Source: a virus. From it: 64,000 nt of DNA. The DNA is taken from IMG/VR virus record IMGVR_UViG_3300025132_000026, positions 1 through 64,000 of that record; one strand, written 5' to 3'. How positions within the stretch are numbered: the stretch's first letter is position 1; every line of letters starts with the position of its first letter. Made by a program: the position numbers and the translations under genes. Below are positions 48,280 through 57,287 of this stretch, piece by piece. Under the pieces are notes generated by a model. That model saw only the letters and a program-made list of their open reading frames with translations, was not told the origin of the DNA and did not search any database.

Positions 48280-51200
48280 TTAGTCGTCGAATGATGCACC
48301 CGTGGAGAGAATGACGAAGTCGATGGCAATATATTCAATTGCGCGAGCGGGCTTAATCATAATCTTTGCGTACATTACGTTCTGATCGATAAGATCTGGT
48401 GTTGTGGTTGTTTCATCCAGGATGAGTCTGTAATCCGTGATACCAAATCTGGTCTTAACTGTCGCCAGGAAGGGTTCAACGAGTCCCTTGAAGCGGTTCC
48501 AAGTAGCTTGTACGTTTTGTTCGAAAAGCACTTGAGTTGAAAGAATGGCGATTTGCTTCTTCATGAAGATTACCAATCTTCTTACATTAATCCTGTCAAG
48601 AGCAGACTGACGCTCTTGGAGAGTCTTTTGTCCGAAGACCACAATTCCGGTGGATGGGAATGAGGCGATTGGGTTAACCTTACCGTCGTAAAGCTGATCT
48701 CTTTGCCTGGAGGTAAGCTTCTCGGTAATTCCGGTAATCGGAATTCCTGCGGCGCCGTCGGAGAGGCCTCCGCGGTTGAACCCTGCAGGTGCGAACCATA
48801 CATCAGAGCGCGACTCAGAGGAACCAAAGACACCCAACATCGCAACAGAAGGCGGAATCCAGAGTAATTGACCTGTTTCATCGTCCCTTGTTTGAACCCA
48901 AGGATAGAAAGTGCAACCATAGCTGGAGTCAATTCTACGGTTCTTGAGAGCATCAACGGCCTGCTTAGGTGTCGAGGTGATTCGAAGAGGCTTGCTTGTT
49001 TTGAACTCCTCATGCATCGGAGTGTAAACATCTGGCAAGTCGATAACTGCTAATGAATCTGCTCTGTCTTGGCATACATCAATCATTCTCTTGGTAAGAG
49101 ATGGCAGTGTTAATCCTGGAGCAGCCAATACGTTCATATCGAGTTGTTCAGGATCTGTCAGGGAATCAATAGCTCTGCCCCAAGTGTTGTAAATGTAGTT
49201 ATTCTTTTCAGTCGAAGTTCCATCCACCATTCCCTTGTTATAGAGGGGATCTGGCTTGGTAATGTCGAATCCGTCGAATCCGCCCCAGAATGGTGCCGTG
49301 AATCCGTTGTAGCCACGAAGCAACAAGTCGTTCAGCGAGCCTGTCGCAGTGAGCGACACGTTGCGCTGACGCGAGCCGGATTCATAGTAATAGTTCGAAG
49401 TTGAACTTACTTGTACGTCGTCGAGCGAGAAGACATAACCATACGCATCGTATGGGTAAGCTGAACCGACTACTGGGTTTAATTCGCCGGCAGAAGTTGG
49501 ATCATCTGGCATATCTGAGTACAGATATCTATGTAAGTCTCCTAGACCTTGCGCGGCTCGGGACGAACCGTGTGTGCGGTTTGACATGAAGCCAAAGTTT
49601 GCATCTCTAGGATCTTGAAGACCGGCATCGGATGCGGATCTAACAAGCAAGTCGGTTGGGAAATAGAGGCTAGCTGTCAAACCTTGCTCAAACGCGTAGG
49701 GGAAGGACGCAGAGATGAAGTGTCCATCGGCGCCGCCGACTTCGTGATCATGAATTTGCGCTCTTGGTACTTGTGCAGTCGAGCCTGAGAGTCCGATAAA
49801 GCCCATGTTTGTCGCCGTGTCAATCGTAGCGGCGTTGCCAGAGACTGCACTCTTCCAGCGCGGAGGTCCGAAGTAGCCAACTGGCAGAAGCTCTGCACTA
49901 GTTGCGCCGGCTTCGACGTCTGCGTCCATTTCGACATAAACAAATTTTGAATTAGTGTTGTATTCTCCATAAGTTCTTAGAGTTTTCGATGTATCATCCC
50001 ATTGCGTAAATTTGTTACCAATTTTTCTTGCAACAAAGTTAGGAGAAGTCGGATCTAAGTTACAGTTATCGAAGCGCTCCATTACTTGCTTGGCGCTATC
50101 TGTGTCATGTAGACTCCTAAAAACAACCGAGAATGAACCGTAACCACCGCCGAGTGCGGGGCTAGGTTGGATTCTTTCGATGGAGACCTTCACGTTTTTG
50201 TGAAGCCATTCTCCACCGCCCAGTGCTTTAAGGCGGAAAAGCTTTTGCGAATCTTGAGGCTTATAAGCAGTTGCGGGGCCCTGATCTTGAGCAATGAACC
50301 ATCCTGCTTTCGCTTTCTGTGACGCTGCTCTCATAGCAGCCGCACTGCGAGTCGTAGAGCCCTTTTCTTGAATTTGCATTATAACTGCTTGAGCTTCTTG
50401 TCCAACAATACTAGAACCTGAGATATTCCAGTTTAAAAGGGTTTGCTCGAATGTTTCGCCAAGCCAGACGGGTTCAAGTCGTGGATAAAATTGCGTTGCG
50501 CTATCTTTAATCATTTGTGGGTTAGTGTTGAACTTTGTGCGAATGAAGTCTGGAGAGTCTGGATCAAAGTTAAATTGAACCTTGGTAACAGTACCATCTG
50601 AGTCTGTGACGTGTGCTGTGAACAAGTTTGTTCCTGTGGCCGAGCCGACAATAACACCGTTAACACCAACGCCAGCTTTCATCCCGTCATAGGCTGGGGC
50701 ATTTGCCTTAAACGTCGTGTTGGTGCCGGCGCCATTTCCTGCAATTGTTCCAGAAAGAGAAACTGAACCAGAGTTCATATAGAAGATTGCAGCGAGTACG
50801 CCGCCTTCGTCCATCGCTGCGGGAGCTAGCGCATCTGGCGTGCCGGGTGTGTCGCCGTTATTACCTTGACCTTGAGAGATAGCATATGTATCGGGATACA
50901 CGTTTCCTGAGATGCGACCTGGGGTGACAACATGAGGCGCAGCACAACGAACTTGCGCGGAACCAGACCGGAACAAGAACATTCCATACGCACCGCCGGC
51001 ATTAGGACCGATACCCGGCACACCAGGGGTTGCTTTGCCGGTCGCGTTGTCCTTACCGATAGGGTTGGTTGTTTGCCAGCCGGCTTTTCCGGCGGTCGTA
51101 GCACTGGTGTGCTCTTCGCCAAGTACGCGTATATAAGTAAGAGGAGCAACGTTCGAACGCAAGAAGGCTTTTGCTGCGTACGTTCCGTACATCGGAGAAA

Positions 51201-51432
51201 CTAGGTTTCCATCGCGATATACATCTGTTCCACCGTTACCGGGGACTGCTTCTCCATATATTTCTACAAATTGAGAATAGGATTCAACTCTTGTCGGTAC
51301 CCACGCTGGGCCTCGACGGGCGCGTCCAACAATAACTGGACCGATATTTTCTGCTTGTTTTGGTCTAAAGGATTTGTCTATCTCGTTGATAAACACCCCT
51401 GGAGATACAAATTTGAAGTTTTTTACTGACAT
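48280..51432 (-). CDS. Tail sheath protein (gp18 type)
   Basis: The 1050-residue protein is a contractile sheath subunit: VSPGVFINEIDKS at the start, IGPVIVGRARRGPAW, and a C-terminal domain with VFGQKTLQERQSALDRINVRR (given as two neighbouring parts) and FEQNVQATWNRFKG, typical of gp18 and its relatives. T4 gp18 has 659 residues; the extra 400 are Gly/Ser/Asp-rich middle insertions (about residues 120-700), probably surface-exposed domains. A late-type element lies about 50 bases upstream. Confidence 0.95.
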   Translation of the reverse strand: MSVKNFKFVSPGVFINEIDKSFRPKQAENIGPVIVGRARRGPAWVPTRVESYSQFVEIYGEAVPGNGGTDVYRDGNLVSPMYGTYAAKAFLRSNVAPLTYIRVLGEEHTSATTAGKAGWQTTNPIGKDNATGKATPGVPGIGPNAGGAYGMFLFRSGSAQVRCAAPHVVTPGRISGNVYPDTYAISQGQGNNGDTPGTPDALAPAAMDEGGVLAAIFYMNSGSVSLSGTIAGNGAGTNTTFKANAPAYDGMKAGVGVNGVIVGSATGTNLFTAHVTDSDGTVTKVQFNFDPDSPDFIRTKFNTNPQMIKDSATQFYPRLEPVWLGETFEQTLLNWNISGSSIVGQEAQAVIMQIQEKGSTTRSAAAMRAASQKAKAGWFIAQDQGPATAYKPQDSQKLFRLKALGGGEWLHKNVKVSIERIQPSPALGGGYGSFSVVFRSLHDTDSAKQVMERFDNCNLDPTSPNFVARKIGNKFTQWDDTSKTLRTYGEYNTNSKFVYVEMDADVEAGATSAELLPVGYFGPPRWKSAVSGNAATIDTATNMGFIGLSGSTAQVPRAQIHDHEVGGADGHFISASFPYAFEQGLTASLYFPTDLLVRSASDAGLQDPRDANFGFMSNRTHGSSRAAQGLGDLHRYLYSDMPDDPTSAGELNPVVGSAYPYDAYGYVFSLDDVQVSSTSNYYYESGSRQRNVSLTATGSLNDLLLRGYNGFTAPFWGGFDGFDITKPDPLYNKGMVDGTSTEKNNYIYNTWGRAIDSLTDPEQLDMNVLAAPGLTLPSLTKRMIDVCQDRADSLAVIDLPDVYTPMHEEFKTSKPLRITSTPKQAVDALKNRRIDSSYGCTFYPWVQTRDDETGQLLWIPPSVAMLGVFGSSESRSDVWFAPAGFNRGGLSDGAAGIPITGITEKLTSRQRDQLYDGKVNPIASFPSTGIVVFGQKTLQERQSALDRINVRRLVIFMKKQIAILSTQVLFEQNVQATWNRFKGLVEPFLATVKTRFGITDYRLILDETTTTPDLIDQNVMYAKIMIKPARAIEYIAIDFVILSTGASFDD

Positions 51433-51480
51433 TTTGCTTTCCTCTTATTAATCACTGCATAAATGATAGCGTAATCATTA

Positions 51481-51490
51481 TCTAAATAGT
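51481..51490 (-). promoter_or_regulatory. Late-type promoter element
   Basis: The coding strand reads ACTATTTAGA in the 104-base gap before the sheath gene, one base off the common form. Confidence 0.5.
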
Positions 51491-51536
51491 ATTTTCAAAT
51501 CCAAAAGGATGTCAGGAACTAATAAAATATGCCCTT

Positions 51537-52424
51537 TCACTTCAGGATGTCACCAAAAAGATTGGGAAGACCCTGTGGAGCAACGTTTTCTTGTGGAAAT
51601 GTTACCTCCACGATGTTCTCATCGATCCTTACTATTGGTCGATCATCATTTTCTCCTTCGCCAATTAAATATCCCAGAACTCTGATGGTTATTTCTGTGC
51701 TAAACATTCTCATGTCTTCGTCTAAGTTGCTGGAATTGTTATTGTGTGTGAAATTCTGATCAATGAACGCTTCGTATAAATGGCCGTTTCTTTTCATTAC
51801 AAATGAGTTTATTTGTCCTGTTCTAGCAATAAATGGGGCCATTAATTCATTCATTTGCTGTTGGTATTCTGTTTTTATGACGATCTTATATTCTACATTG
51901 ACATATACTGGTATTGGAATCGAAAGTGTCTCAATAACGACCTTCTTGTTCACTCTTGGTGAAAAAGGCTGCTTCTTTGTTCCAAATGCTGCATTTCTAG
52001 TGCCCGTCGCTGTTGCATAATTGGTGGTTTTGTCTTGTTTTATCCTTTTTGCTATCGTCATTCGGCCAGATCTGCCGTTTTTATCTGTAGAATAGATGTG
52101 TGCTTGGTATGCTCCCTTCATCTCAGGATCTTTAGTTATGCCTGTTCTCTCAATACTAATAAGTGGCATTTTGAGTGCGCCGGCGTCGTCTCTGAGGTCT
52201 TCGTTGTTTTTTATTTGGTATGCTCGCTCTGGCGCTTGCCACAAAACCGGCACTCTCCGGAAGCCCTCATTTGTTCTTGCACTTAAATCAAGATCTTTCT
52301 TTAACCAAGAAACAAGAGCATAATCTATTGTCTCAATTGAAGAGTCTAACATCCCGATTTCTTTTAAAGTTAAACTATCTGCGTCTTTAGGTAGCATTGC
52401 AAAATCAAAGTTATCAGGTAGCAT
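51537..52424 (-). CDS. Tail completion / sheath-stabiliser-like protein
   Basis: The 295-residue protein shows FRRVPVLWQAPERAYQIK, then ALKMPLISIERTGITKDPEMKG, and a later IPVYVNVEYKIVIKTEYQQQMNELM. These patterns recur in tail-terminator or gp15-like proteins of marine myoviruses. ATG 52424 is chosen: AAAGGGAT lies before it and it overlaps the upstream stop by 11 bases, whereas the longer frame from 52490 would overlap by 77. Its place just before the sheath gene fits a neck-tail junction protein. Confidence 0.6.
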   Translation of the reverse strand: MLPDNFDFAMLPKDADSLTLKEIGMLDSSIETIDYALVSWLKKDLDLSARTNEGFRRVPVLWQAPERAYQIKNNEDLRDDAGALKMPLISIERTGITKDPEMKGAYQAHIYSTDKNGRSGRMTIAKRIKQDKTTNYATATGTRNAAFGTKKQPFSPRVNKKVVIETLSIPIPVYVNVEYKIVIKTEYQQQMNELMAPFIARTGQINSFVMKRNGHLYEAFIDQNFTHNNNSSNLDEDMRMFSTEITIRVLGYLIGEGENDDRPIVRIDENIVEVTFPQENVAPQGLPNLFGDILK

Positions 52425-52902
52425 CGAATAATCCCTTTCTTGCTCTTCTGCATCGTGCAGATATTTCAAAACCATGTTCAACTTGGCCAAAAAGCTTGCG
52501 AGGCTCAGACAATTTTACAATTTCATAAAAATAATCACCATAAAGCACAAAATCGCCCTCCCTTACATACATATCTTGATCTTCTTCTAATCTTCTTTTG
52601 TGGAAGTGTACGTTAATTTCCCAAGTCTTGTCAATTCCACCGCTTTCAAGGTAATCCGTTGAATAATCTGTGAATTCTACAAGTGCATAAATTCTGACGG
52701 GTGGCAAATATGTCTTTTCTATTGCCTCACCGTATAAATCGTGAAAATTGGTGGATGCCATGTCAATTGGGTAATATAAAATTTGCTGTCCGATGACTTT
52801 TTCAATAAGCTCATCGTTAACCTGCTTTACAAGATCGCGCTCTTTCTTGCCAAGAAACAAGGGAGGGGGCGGTGCAGCTGGTTTTTTCCATTCATCTCCC
52901 AT
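52414..52902 (-). CDS. Neck / head-tail joining protein
   Basis: The 162-residue protein has a Pro-rich N-terminus (KKPAAPPPPLFLG) followed by a compact beta domain: RIYALVEFTDYSTDYLESG, EINVHFHKRRLEEDQDMYVREGDFVLYGDYFYEIVKL (residues about 97-133). The pattern and position between the adaptor-like protein and the tail-completion gene suit a gp14-like or head-closure role. Assignment by position. Confidence 0.5.
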   Translation of the reverse strand: MGDEWKKPAAPPPPLFLGKKERDLVKQVNDELIEKVIGQQILYYPIDMASTNFHDLYGEAIEKTYLPPVRIYALVEFTDYSTDYLESGGIDKTWEINVHFHKRRLEEDQDMYVREGDFVLYGDYFYEIVKLSEPRKLFGQVEHGFEISARCRRARKGLFDAT

Positions 52903-52908
52903 TGTTCA

Positions 52909-54204
52909 TTACCCCACAAAAATCGGCAGCGGCGAATTCTTCAGCGTAGCAGTCGCCGAATCAGCTTTTTCACTGTCTTGTTTCGCTAAGGCCGTATATT
53001 CCATTTCTTTCAATATCTCCATCAGCTTGTCTTTAAGCTGTTGTTGCTCATCTTTCGCTTGAGAAAGCAGCTCTGAGTGATTCAGCGTCACGTTGTCTCC
53101 AGGAATCGGTAGGGTTTGGAATTTACCTCGAATTTGACCAAGCATTTCTTTACATAAGGCCAATGAATACTTTCGAATCCACTGTTTACCAATTGCATTG
53201 ATATTTTCATACGGAAGATTTCCGAATGGCAGTGTGTTCATGTTATTGACACCTTGTGCTCCGGACTCATATCGACCATCATCATCCCACGAATTGGCAT
53301 CTACATAAAATTTAACCCAAATCCTATCATCCATACCCGATAAACCATACGTACTTGGTGGAGGGAATAACCTCAATTTGTTATCTACCAATTCATATGA
53401 ATAATGTGATGTTCTCGTATATATTGCATCTTCATACATTATGGCCTGCATTTTGTTTTGCCAGGTAGGTACCAATTCAAATGTTGAGTCATCAGCGTAC
53501 ATACCGTAAGTTGACATGTTTCCAACCATGTTTATACCACCATAATAGCCGTAAAAACGCCACATTGCCCTCGGAGACTTATAAAATACTCTTGTGACAA
53601 CAACACGTTTGTTTCCGACTTTATTGGCAAAGTCTATAGTGTTTCCTGCTGAATCAGTGCCCGAAGTAGATGCAGTTTCTATAATTGCTTGTAAATCGTA
53701 GTCTTGCTGATCTTCTTTTGGTGCAAAAGAAGCAGAGTATTGTCTTACTGTACCACCGAAACCCGCAACAGAGGACATTCCGTCGCCGACTTTCTTTGAA
53801 TAAGAAAACTGGAACCTTGGATATTTTAACTCGACTCTCGATGGTCCTAAGCTGGCAGAGAACGAACTAGATTTCATCATACCCATATGATCAAACGTTC
53901 CAGTTGCGTCACCGAGCGCATCAGAAAGCATGTTTTTGCTTTGGTGTAGATTGACGATGTAAGAATATTCTAATACCGCTTCTTCGTAGGCGGCATATAC
54001 GTTTGCTGGTGTAAGTTCAATATCGACAACATCACCACCAAGTTTCTTAAAAACATATGCAACTTGAGATTCTGCTCCGCTAAGGAAATCAACTGATGCT
54101 GTGTACATTCCAAATGGAACAGAACCAGCCACGTCGTCATAACTTCCGGTCGAAGTTAGGACTATTGCGCTCGTTTCTGAATTTGGACTAAGATTTGTTG
54201 GCAC
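52909..54204 (-). CDS. Neck / adaptor protein (gp13-like)
   Basis: The 431-residue protein shows IELTPANVYAAYEEAVLEYSY early and VVVTRVFYKSPRAMWRFYG, SYELVDNKLRLFPPPS, then IRKYSLALCKEMLGQIRGKF in the C-terminal helix, a composition typical of the head-tail adaptors of T4-like marine phages. The middle is Gly/Tyr/Ser-rich. GTG start after TAGGAGGG. A late-type element is about 20 bases upstream. Position before tail completion genes supports the call. Confidence 0.6.
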   Translation of the reverse strand: MPTNLSPNSETSAIVLTSTGSYDDVAGSVPFGMYTASVDFLSGAESQVAYVFKKLGGDVVDIELTPANVYAAYEEAVLEYSYIVNLHQSKNMLSDALGDATGTFDHMGMMKSSSFSASLGPSRVELKYPRFQFSYSKKVGDGMSSVAGFGGTVRQYSASFAPKEDQQDYDLQAIIETASTSGTDSAGNTIDFANKVGNKRVVVTRVFYKSPRAMWRFYGYYGGINMVGNMSTYGMYADDSTFELVPTWQNKMQAIMYEDAIYTRTSHYSYELVDNKLRLFPPPSTYGLSGMDDRIWVKFYVDANSWDDDGRYESGAQGVNNMNTLPFGNLPYENINAIGKQWIRKYSLALCKEMLGQIRGKFQTLPIPGDNVTLNHSELLSQAKDEQQQLKDKLMEILKEMEYTALAKQDSEKADSATATLKNSPLPIFVG

Positions 54205-54222
54205 ACGTGGGCCCTCCTATTT

Positions 54223-54232
54223 CATAAATAGT
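54223..54232 (-). promoter_or_regulatory. Late-type promoter element
   Basis: The coding strand reads ACTATTTATG about 20 bases before the adaptor-like GTG start. Confidence 0.6.
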
Positions 54233-54269
54233 TTTGTTGAAGACAAACAGCGTAGATGACGTCACTTTA

Positions 54270-54590
54270 TTAGGATGTCTTCTTTTTGGTGCTCTTTGTG
54301 CTCTTAATTGTGGCCTTAGTGGTCTTTTTTGTCGTATTTTTGGTTGTTGCGGTTGTTGTCGTTTCCGTCACTTTAATTTTGGGTGCTGTATCGGTTTTGG
54401 TAGTTGCACCGGCGGTCGTCACAGCTGTTGTGCCTGTTGTCGTGTTGGTGGCTGTTACAGTTGTTTCATCTGTTGTTGTGTCAGCTGTTGTGGTAGTTTC
54501 ACTAGTTACATTCAACCCTTTGATCGTTGGATGATTTGAGTGTTTGGTTTTGAATTTTGCCGAAGCTATAATTCTGCGTTTTTTGCCCAT
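54270..54590 (-). CDS. Basic, Thr-rich small virion-associated candidate
   Basis: The 106-residue protein begins MGKKRRIIASAKFKTKH, a basic segment common in small proteins of T4-like phages, and continues with Thr-rich repeats ending in a Lys/Thr tail (KSTKSTKKKTS). Very low complexity. It has its own late-type element and sits next to capsid and neck genes. A DNA-condensing or core role is possible from charge; no family is recognised. Confidence 0.55.
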   Translation of the reverse strand: MGKKRRIIASAKFKTKHSNHPTIKGLNVTSETTTTADTTTDETTVTATNTTTGTTAVTTAGATTKTDTAPKIKVTETTTTATTKNTTKKTTKATIKSTKSTKKKTS

Positions 54591-54612
54591 GATAGGTGCT
54601 CCTTGTGTGTAT

Positions 54613-54622
54613 AGTAAATAGT
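54613..54622 (-). promoter_or_regulatory. Late-type promoter element
   Basis: The coding strand reads ACTATTTACT, about 25 bases before the Thr-rich gene, in a 175-base gap that also holds a terminator. Confidence 0.5.
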
Positions 54623-54701
54623 TTGAAATCTTGAAAACGAAAATCTCAAAAAATTGCCGGGGAAAATTTTTGAAGGATCACCATATTAAGATCTTTTGTT
54701 T

Positions 54702-54730
54702 CAAATAAAAACCCCCTCCGAAGAGGGGGC
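54702..54730 (-). terminator. Rho-independent terminator
   Basis: CCCCCTC-TTCG-GAGGGGG on the coding strand is a perfect stem with a stable tetraloop, followed by TTTTTATTT. It ends the 54766-55251 transcript. Confidence 0.92.
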
Positions 54731-54765
54731 AAAACATAAGAGATATATTTTAAATTTACTAAATC

Positions 54766-55251
54766 TTAGCTGTCGCTAAAAACAATACCATTAGCTTTCA
54801 CCTTGGATGCGCCATTGACGAACCACAAGGAACCATTGCAGTGCAAGTAAAGATAATCCCCAGCTAATGTGGCGGAGCCAAAAGTAGCAACAAGGTGGCT
54901 GCTTCCGTTAGCTTCGTTACCGTGGTTACTGTCCATTGCAATTGCGTGGCCGGCGAAGAATTCACCCGCTTTTGCTGTAACTGTGCAAGAGGCTGTTGAG
55001 TAATCACCTGCGAGAATGATTTTGAATGACAATCCTGCTGCTGCGTCTGGCAATGCAATCGCAGATGCGTTTGGTGTCATCATGATAACTTTGCCGCTAT
55101 CAGCAGCACTTAATGTGGTTGTCGCATCCGCTGTCGTTGTTAAGACAAAATCTTTAACACCGGCCAGTTGACTTCCTCCCAAGTTTAAATCTCTCTTTAA
55201 GTTTTCGATTAGTGCCTGGGTTCTAGCCAAGCCTACTCTTTTTGATCCCAT
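54766..55251 (-). CDS. Head decoration or fibre-type protein
   Basis: The 161-residue protein shares its first about 30 residues with the protein at 25442-25948 (MG-x-K, QAL-x-E-x-L, LNL-x-GS). The rest is a small beta domain ending YLHCNGSLWFVNG, like the C-terminal domains of four other proteins at 58573-62939. It lies alone between strong terminators directly downstream of the capsid gene, suggesting an abundant capsid-linked protein. Confidence 0.6.
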   Translation of the reverse strand: MGSKRVGLARTQALIENLKRDLNLGGSQLAGVKDFVLTTTADATTTLSAADSGKVIMMTPNASAIALPDAAAGLSFKIILAGDYSTASCTVTAKAGEFFAGHAIAMDSNHGNEANGSSHLVATFGSATLAGDYLYLHCNGSLWFVNGASKVKANGIVFSDS

Positions 55252-55340
55252 AGTTTAAAACCCTCCATTTTTAATCATGTTAAAAACACAATAGGAAAGA
55301 CAGAGGAAGCACCCCTGCCTTACATATAATTAGTTTTGGC

Positions 55341-55374
55341 AAAAAGAAGACCCCTGCCTCTTTCGAGGCAGGGG
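55341..55374 (-). terminator. Rho-independent terminator of major capsid gene
   Basis: CCCCTGCCTC-GAAA-GAGGCAGGGG on the coding strand is a 10-bp perfect stem with a GNRA-like loop, followed by TCTTCTTTTT. A strong end for the capsid transcript. Confidence 0.92.
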
Positions 55375-55430
55375 CTTTCTGTGTCACGATTAGCCGTGGA
55401 ATTTACTTACTATGCTCAAATGAGCTTATA

Positions 55431-57266
55431 TTAGGAAGTAGCTCCGGCTTCTCCGAGGAGTCCTCGTACAACAACTAGACCGTACATATCTGGACGGACC
55501 ATCTTCTTGCCGTAACGAGTCATGACTCCCTTACGTGGCACGAAGTCTTCTGGTCCGAAGATCGTAGGTGTAGTTTGCAGTGGTACGTATGGTGCGTACA
55601 CATATCCGCTTTCAAGGAAAGAGGAGCCGCGGCGACCAACAAGGATCACGTTACGGAGGAAGTATGGATCAACGATAACGTCGAACTTCTTAGTCAAGGA
55701 ACCAACCTTAACTGCTCCAATTGAACCCTTCTCGTCATCATGTGTGACGGAAGCGCGGAATCCAGCGGTAAACTCAAGGATGTTGGCAACTTCAGGTCCG
55801 CAGACGATGAAGTTAGCGCCACCACGCAGAGTCTTGCGGTGGATTTGTGCAGAAACATCGTTGATAGTTTCAACGAGAGTTTCATACCACTCGGACACGG
55901 TACCTGTGAAGTCAGGAGCCGCAGAGCTTGCACCGATTTCGGCACCAGTATCGCGGTTCACGAACAAGCCAGGTGAGCGTGACCAGTAGTAGGTAGCAGC
56001 CTTAGCACCGTTGATGAGGTCCGCAAGGATCTCACGGTCAATCTCAAGAGCAATTTGCTCAGAGAGGATGCTTGTAAGCTCGACCTCTGCATCAAGGTTG
56101 TGGTAAGCGTTGAGGTCTTGACCCAACTCTGGTGTCCACTTCGCCTTGAGCTTCTTGGTACGCGCAGTAATCGCCGAAGAATCGACCTTGATGTCGATCT
56201 CTGGGATGTTTGCCTCACCTTCAAGGCCCCACTCAGCTTGACCAATAACAGCACCAAGCGTTTCTGCTTGAACGATATCATCAGTTTGTTGCCAGCTAAC
56301 TTGAGCCTTAGCACCAGTAAGTGCGAGAGCAACCGCCGTAGCAAGATGGCCAGCCTGCTTATCACCCGAAGTGTGACCAGTATGAACAACATTTCCGTCT
56401 GTACCTGGGCCGGTGAAGAATGCCAACAGACGAGTGCCGTCGGAACCACTTGCGCGAGTAAGACGACGAATTTGACGTGCAACAACCTCATCTTCACCGT
56501 TTATAAGGAATCCATCACCAACGGAGCTAGAGACCGTGAACGACTGAGGACCAATGTTGTCCCTGTCGACTTGATCAAGACCGCTAAGAAGTACGGATAC
56601 AACAGCAACAACAGTTGAACCAGAAACAAAGTCTGCATCATAACGAGCCAACTTGTCTACTGCAGAACCGGTTGCGTGTCCCCAAGCACTCCAGCTTACC
56701 TTCTGTGGTGTAAGCGTTACACCATTACCAGCGGCTGAGCCCGTCGGAGACGAGTAGCCGTTTGCCAAGTTGTAAGGAGCTTGATCAGCGAATACGCTGC
56801 CTTGATCCTTAAGAATGGCACCACTGATGATATCGGAACCAACCCGACCGCCACCATAGAGTGAACTCGCCGAGACATATCCCAAACGGGTCATGTCGTT
56901 GTTGTCATCAGCGCTGCTGATTGGAGTTGCGACTGTAAAGTCGAGGAAGAAGATGAGACCACTTGGCAGACTCATCGGCTGAACGGAAACGAGATCGTTT
57001 GCGATCAGTCCTGCGAAAACGCGACGGACGATGGGGAATGCGACGGCTGCGAAACCTTCGACGTCACCACCAGCCATGCTGCTGCTCTCGCGAAGAAGCT
57101 CTTTAGCTTGGTTTTCAAGCAAACGAGCCATAGTGCTACGGGTGCGACTGCTATCAAGTCCTTCGAGAAGACCAGTCTTTTCCCATTTGTTTAACAATGC
57201 ATGTCCTTCGGCATGCATATCACGATTGACCATACCTTCGGTCAAACGTTCAATAATACTAGACAT
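55431..57266 (-). CDS. Major capsid protein (gp23 type)
   Basis: The 611-residue protein is a T4-type HK97-fold capsid subunit: VEGFAAVAFPIVRRVFAGLIANDLVSVQPM (residues about 68-98) and SLPSGLIFFLDF are hallmark gp23 segments. Later come FIVCGPEVANILEF and VIVDPYFLRNVILVGRRGSSF, and a C-terminal TRYGKKMVRPDMYG. T4 gp23 has 521 residues. The N-terminal 60 residues are helical and acidic, probably a propeptide removed by the prohead protease. A late-type element overlaps the ribosome site. Confidence 0.96.
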   Translation of the reverse strand: MSSIIERLTEGMVNRDMHAEGHALLNKWEKTGLLEGLDSSRTRSTMARLLENQAKELLRESSSMAGGDVEGFAAVAFPIVRRVFAGLIANDLVSVQPMSLPSGLIFFLDFTVATPISSADDNNDMTRLGYVSASSLYGGGRVGSDIISGAILKDQGSVFADQAPYNLANGYSSPTGSAAGNGVTLTPQKVSWSAWGHATGSAVDKLARYDADFVSGSTVVAVVSVLLSGLDQVDRDNIGPQSFTVSSSVGDGFLINGEDEVVARQIRRLTRASGSDGTRLLAFFTGPGTDGNVVHTGHTSGDKQAGHLATAVALALTGAKAQVSWQQTDDIVQAETLGAVIGQAEWGLEGEANIPEIDIKVDSSAITARTKKLKAKWTPELGQDLNAYHNLDAEVELTSILSEQIALEIDREILADLINGAKAATYYWSRSPGLFVNRDTGAEIGASSAAPDFTGTVSEWYETLVETINDVSAQIHRKTLRGGANFIVCGPEVANILEFTAGFRASVTHDDEKGSIGAVKVGSLTKKFDVIVDPYFLRNVILVGRRGSSFLESGYVYAPYVPLQTTPTIFGPEDFVPRKGVMTRYGKKMVRPDMYGLVVVRGLLGEAGATS

Positions 57267-57268
57267 TA

Positions 57269-57278
57269 TATAAATACC
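57269..57278 (-). promoter_or_regulatory. Late-type element overlapping capsid ribosome site
   Basis: The coding strand reads AAAGGAGGTATTTATATAATG. The TATTTATA core is right after the ribosome site, so this copy may be chance; the main capsid promoter is likely upstream. Confidence 0.3.
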
Positions 57279-57287
57279 TCCTTTTAA

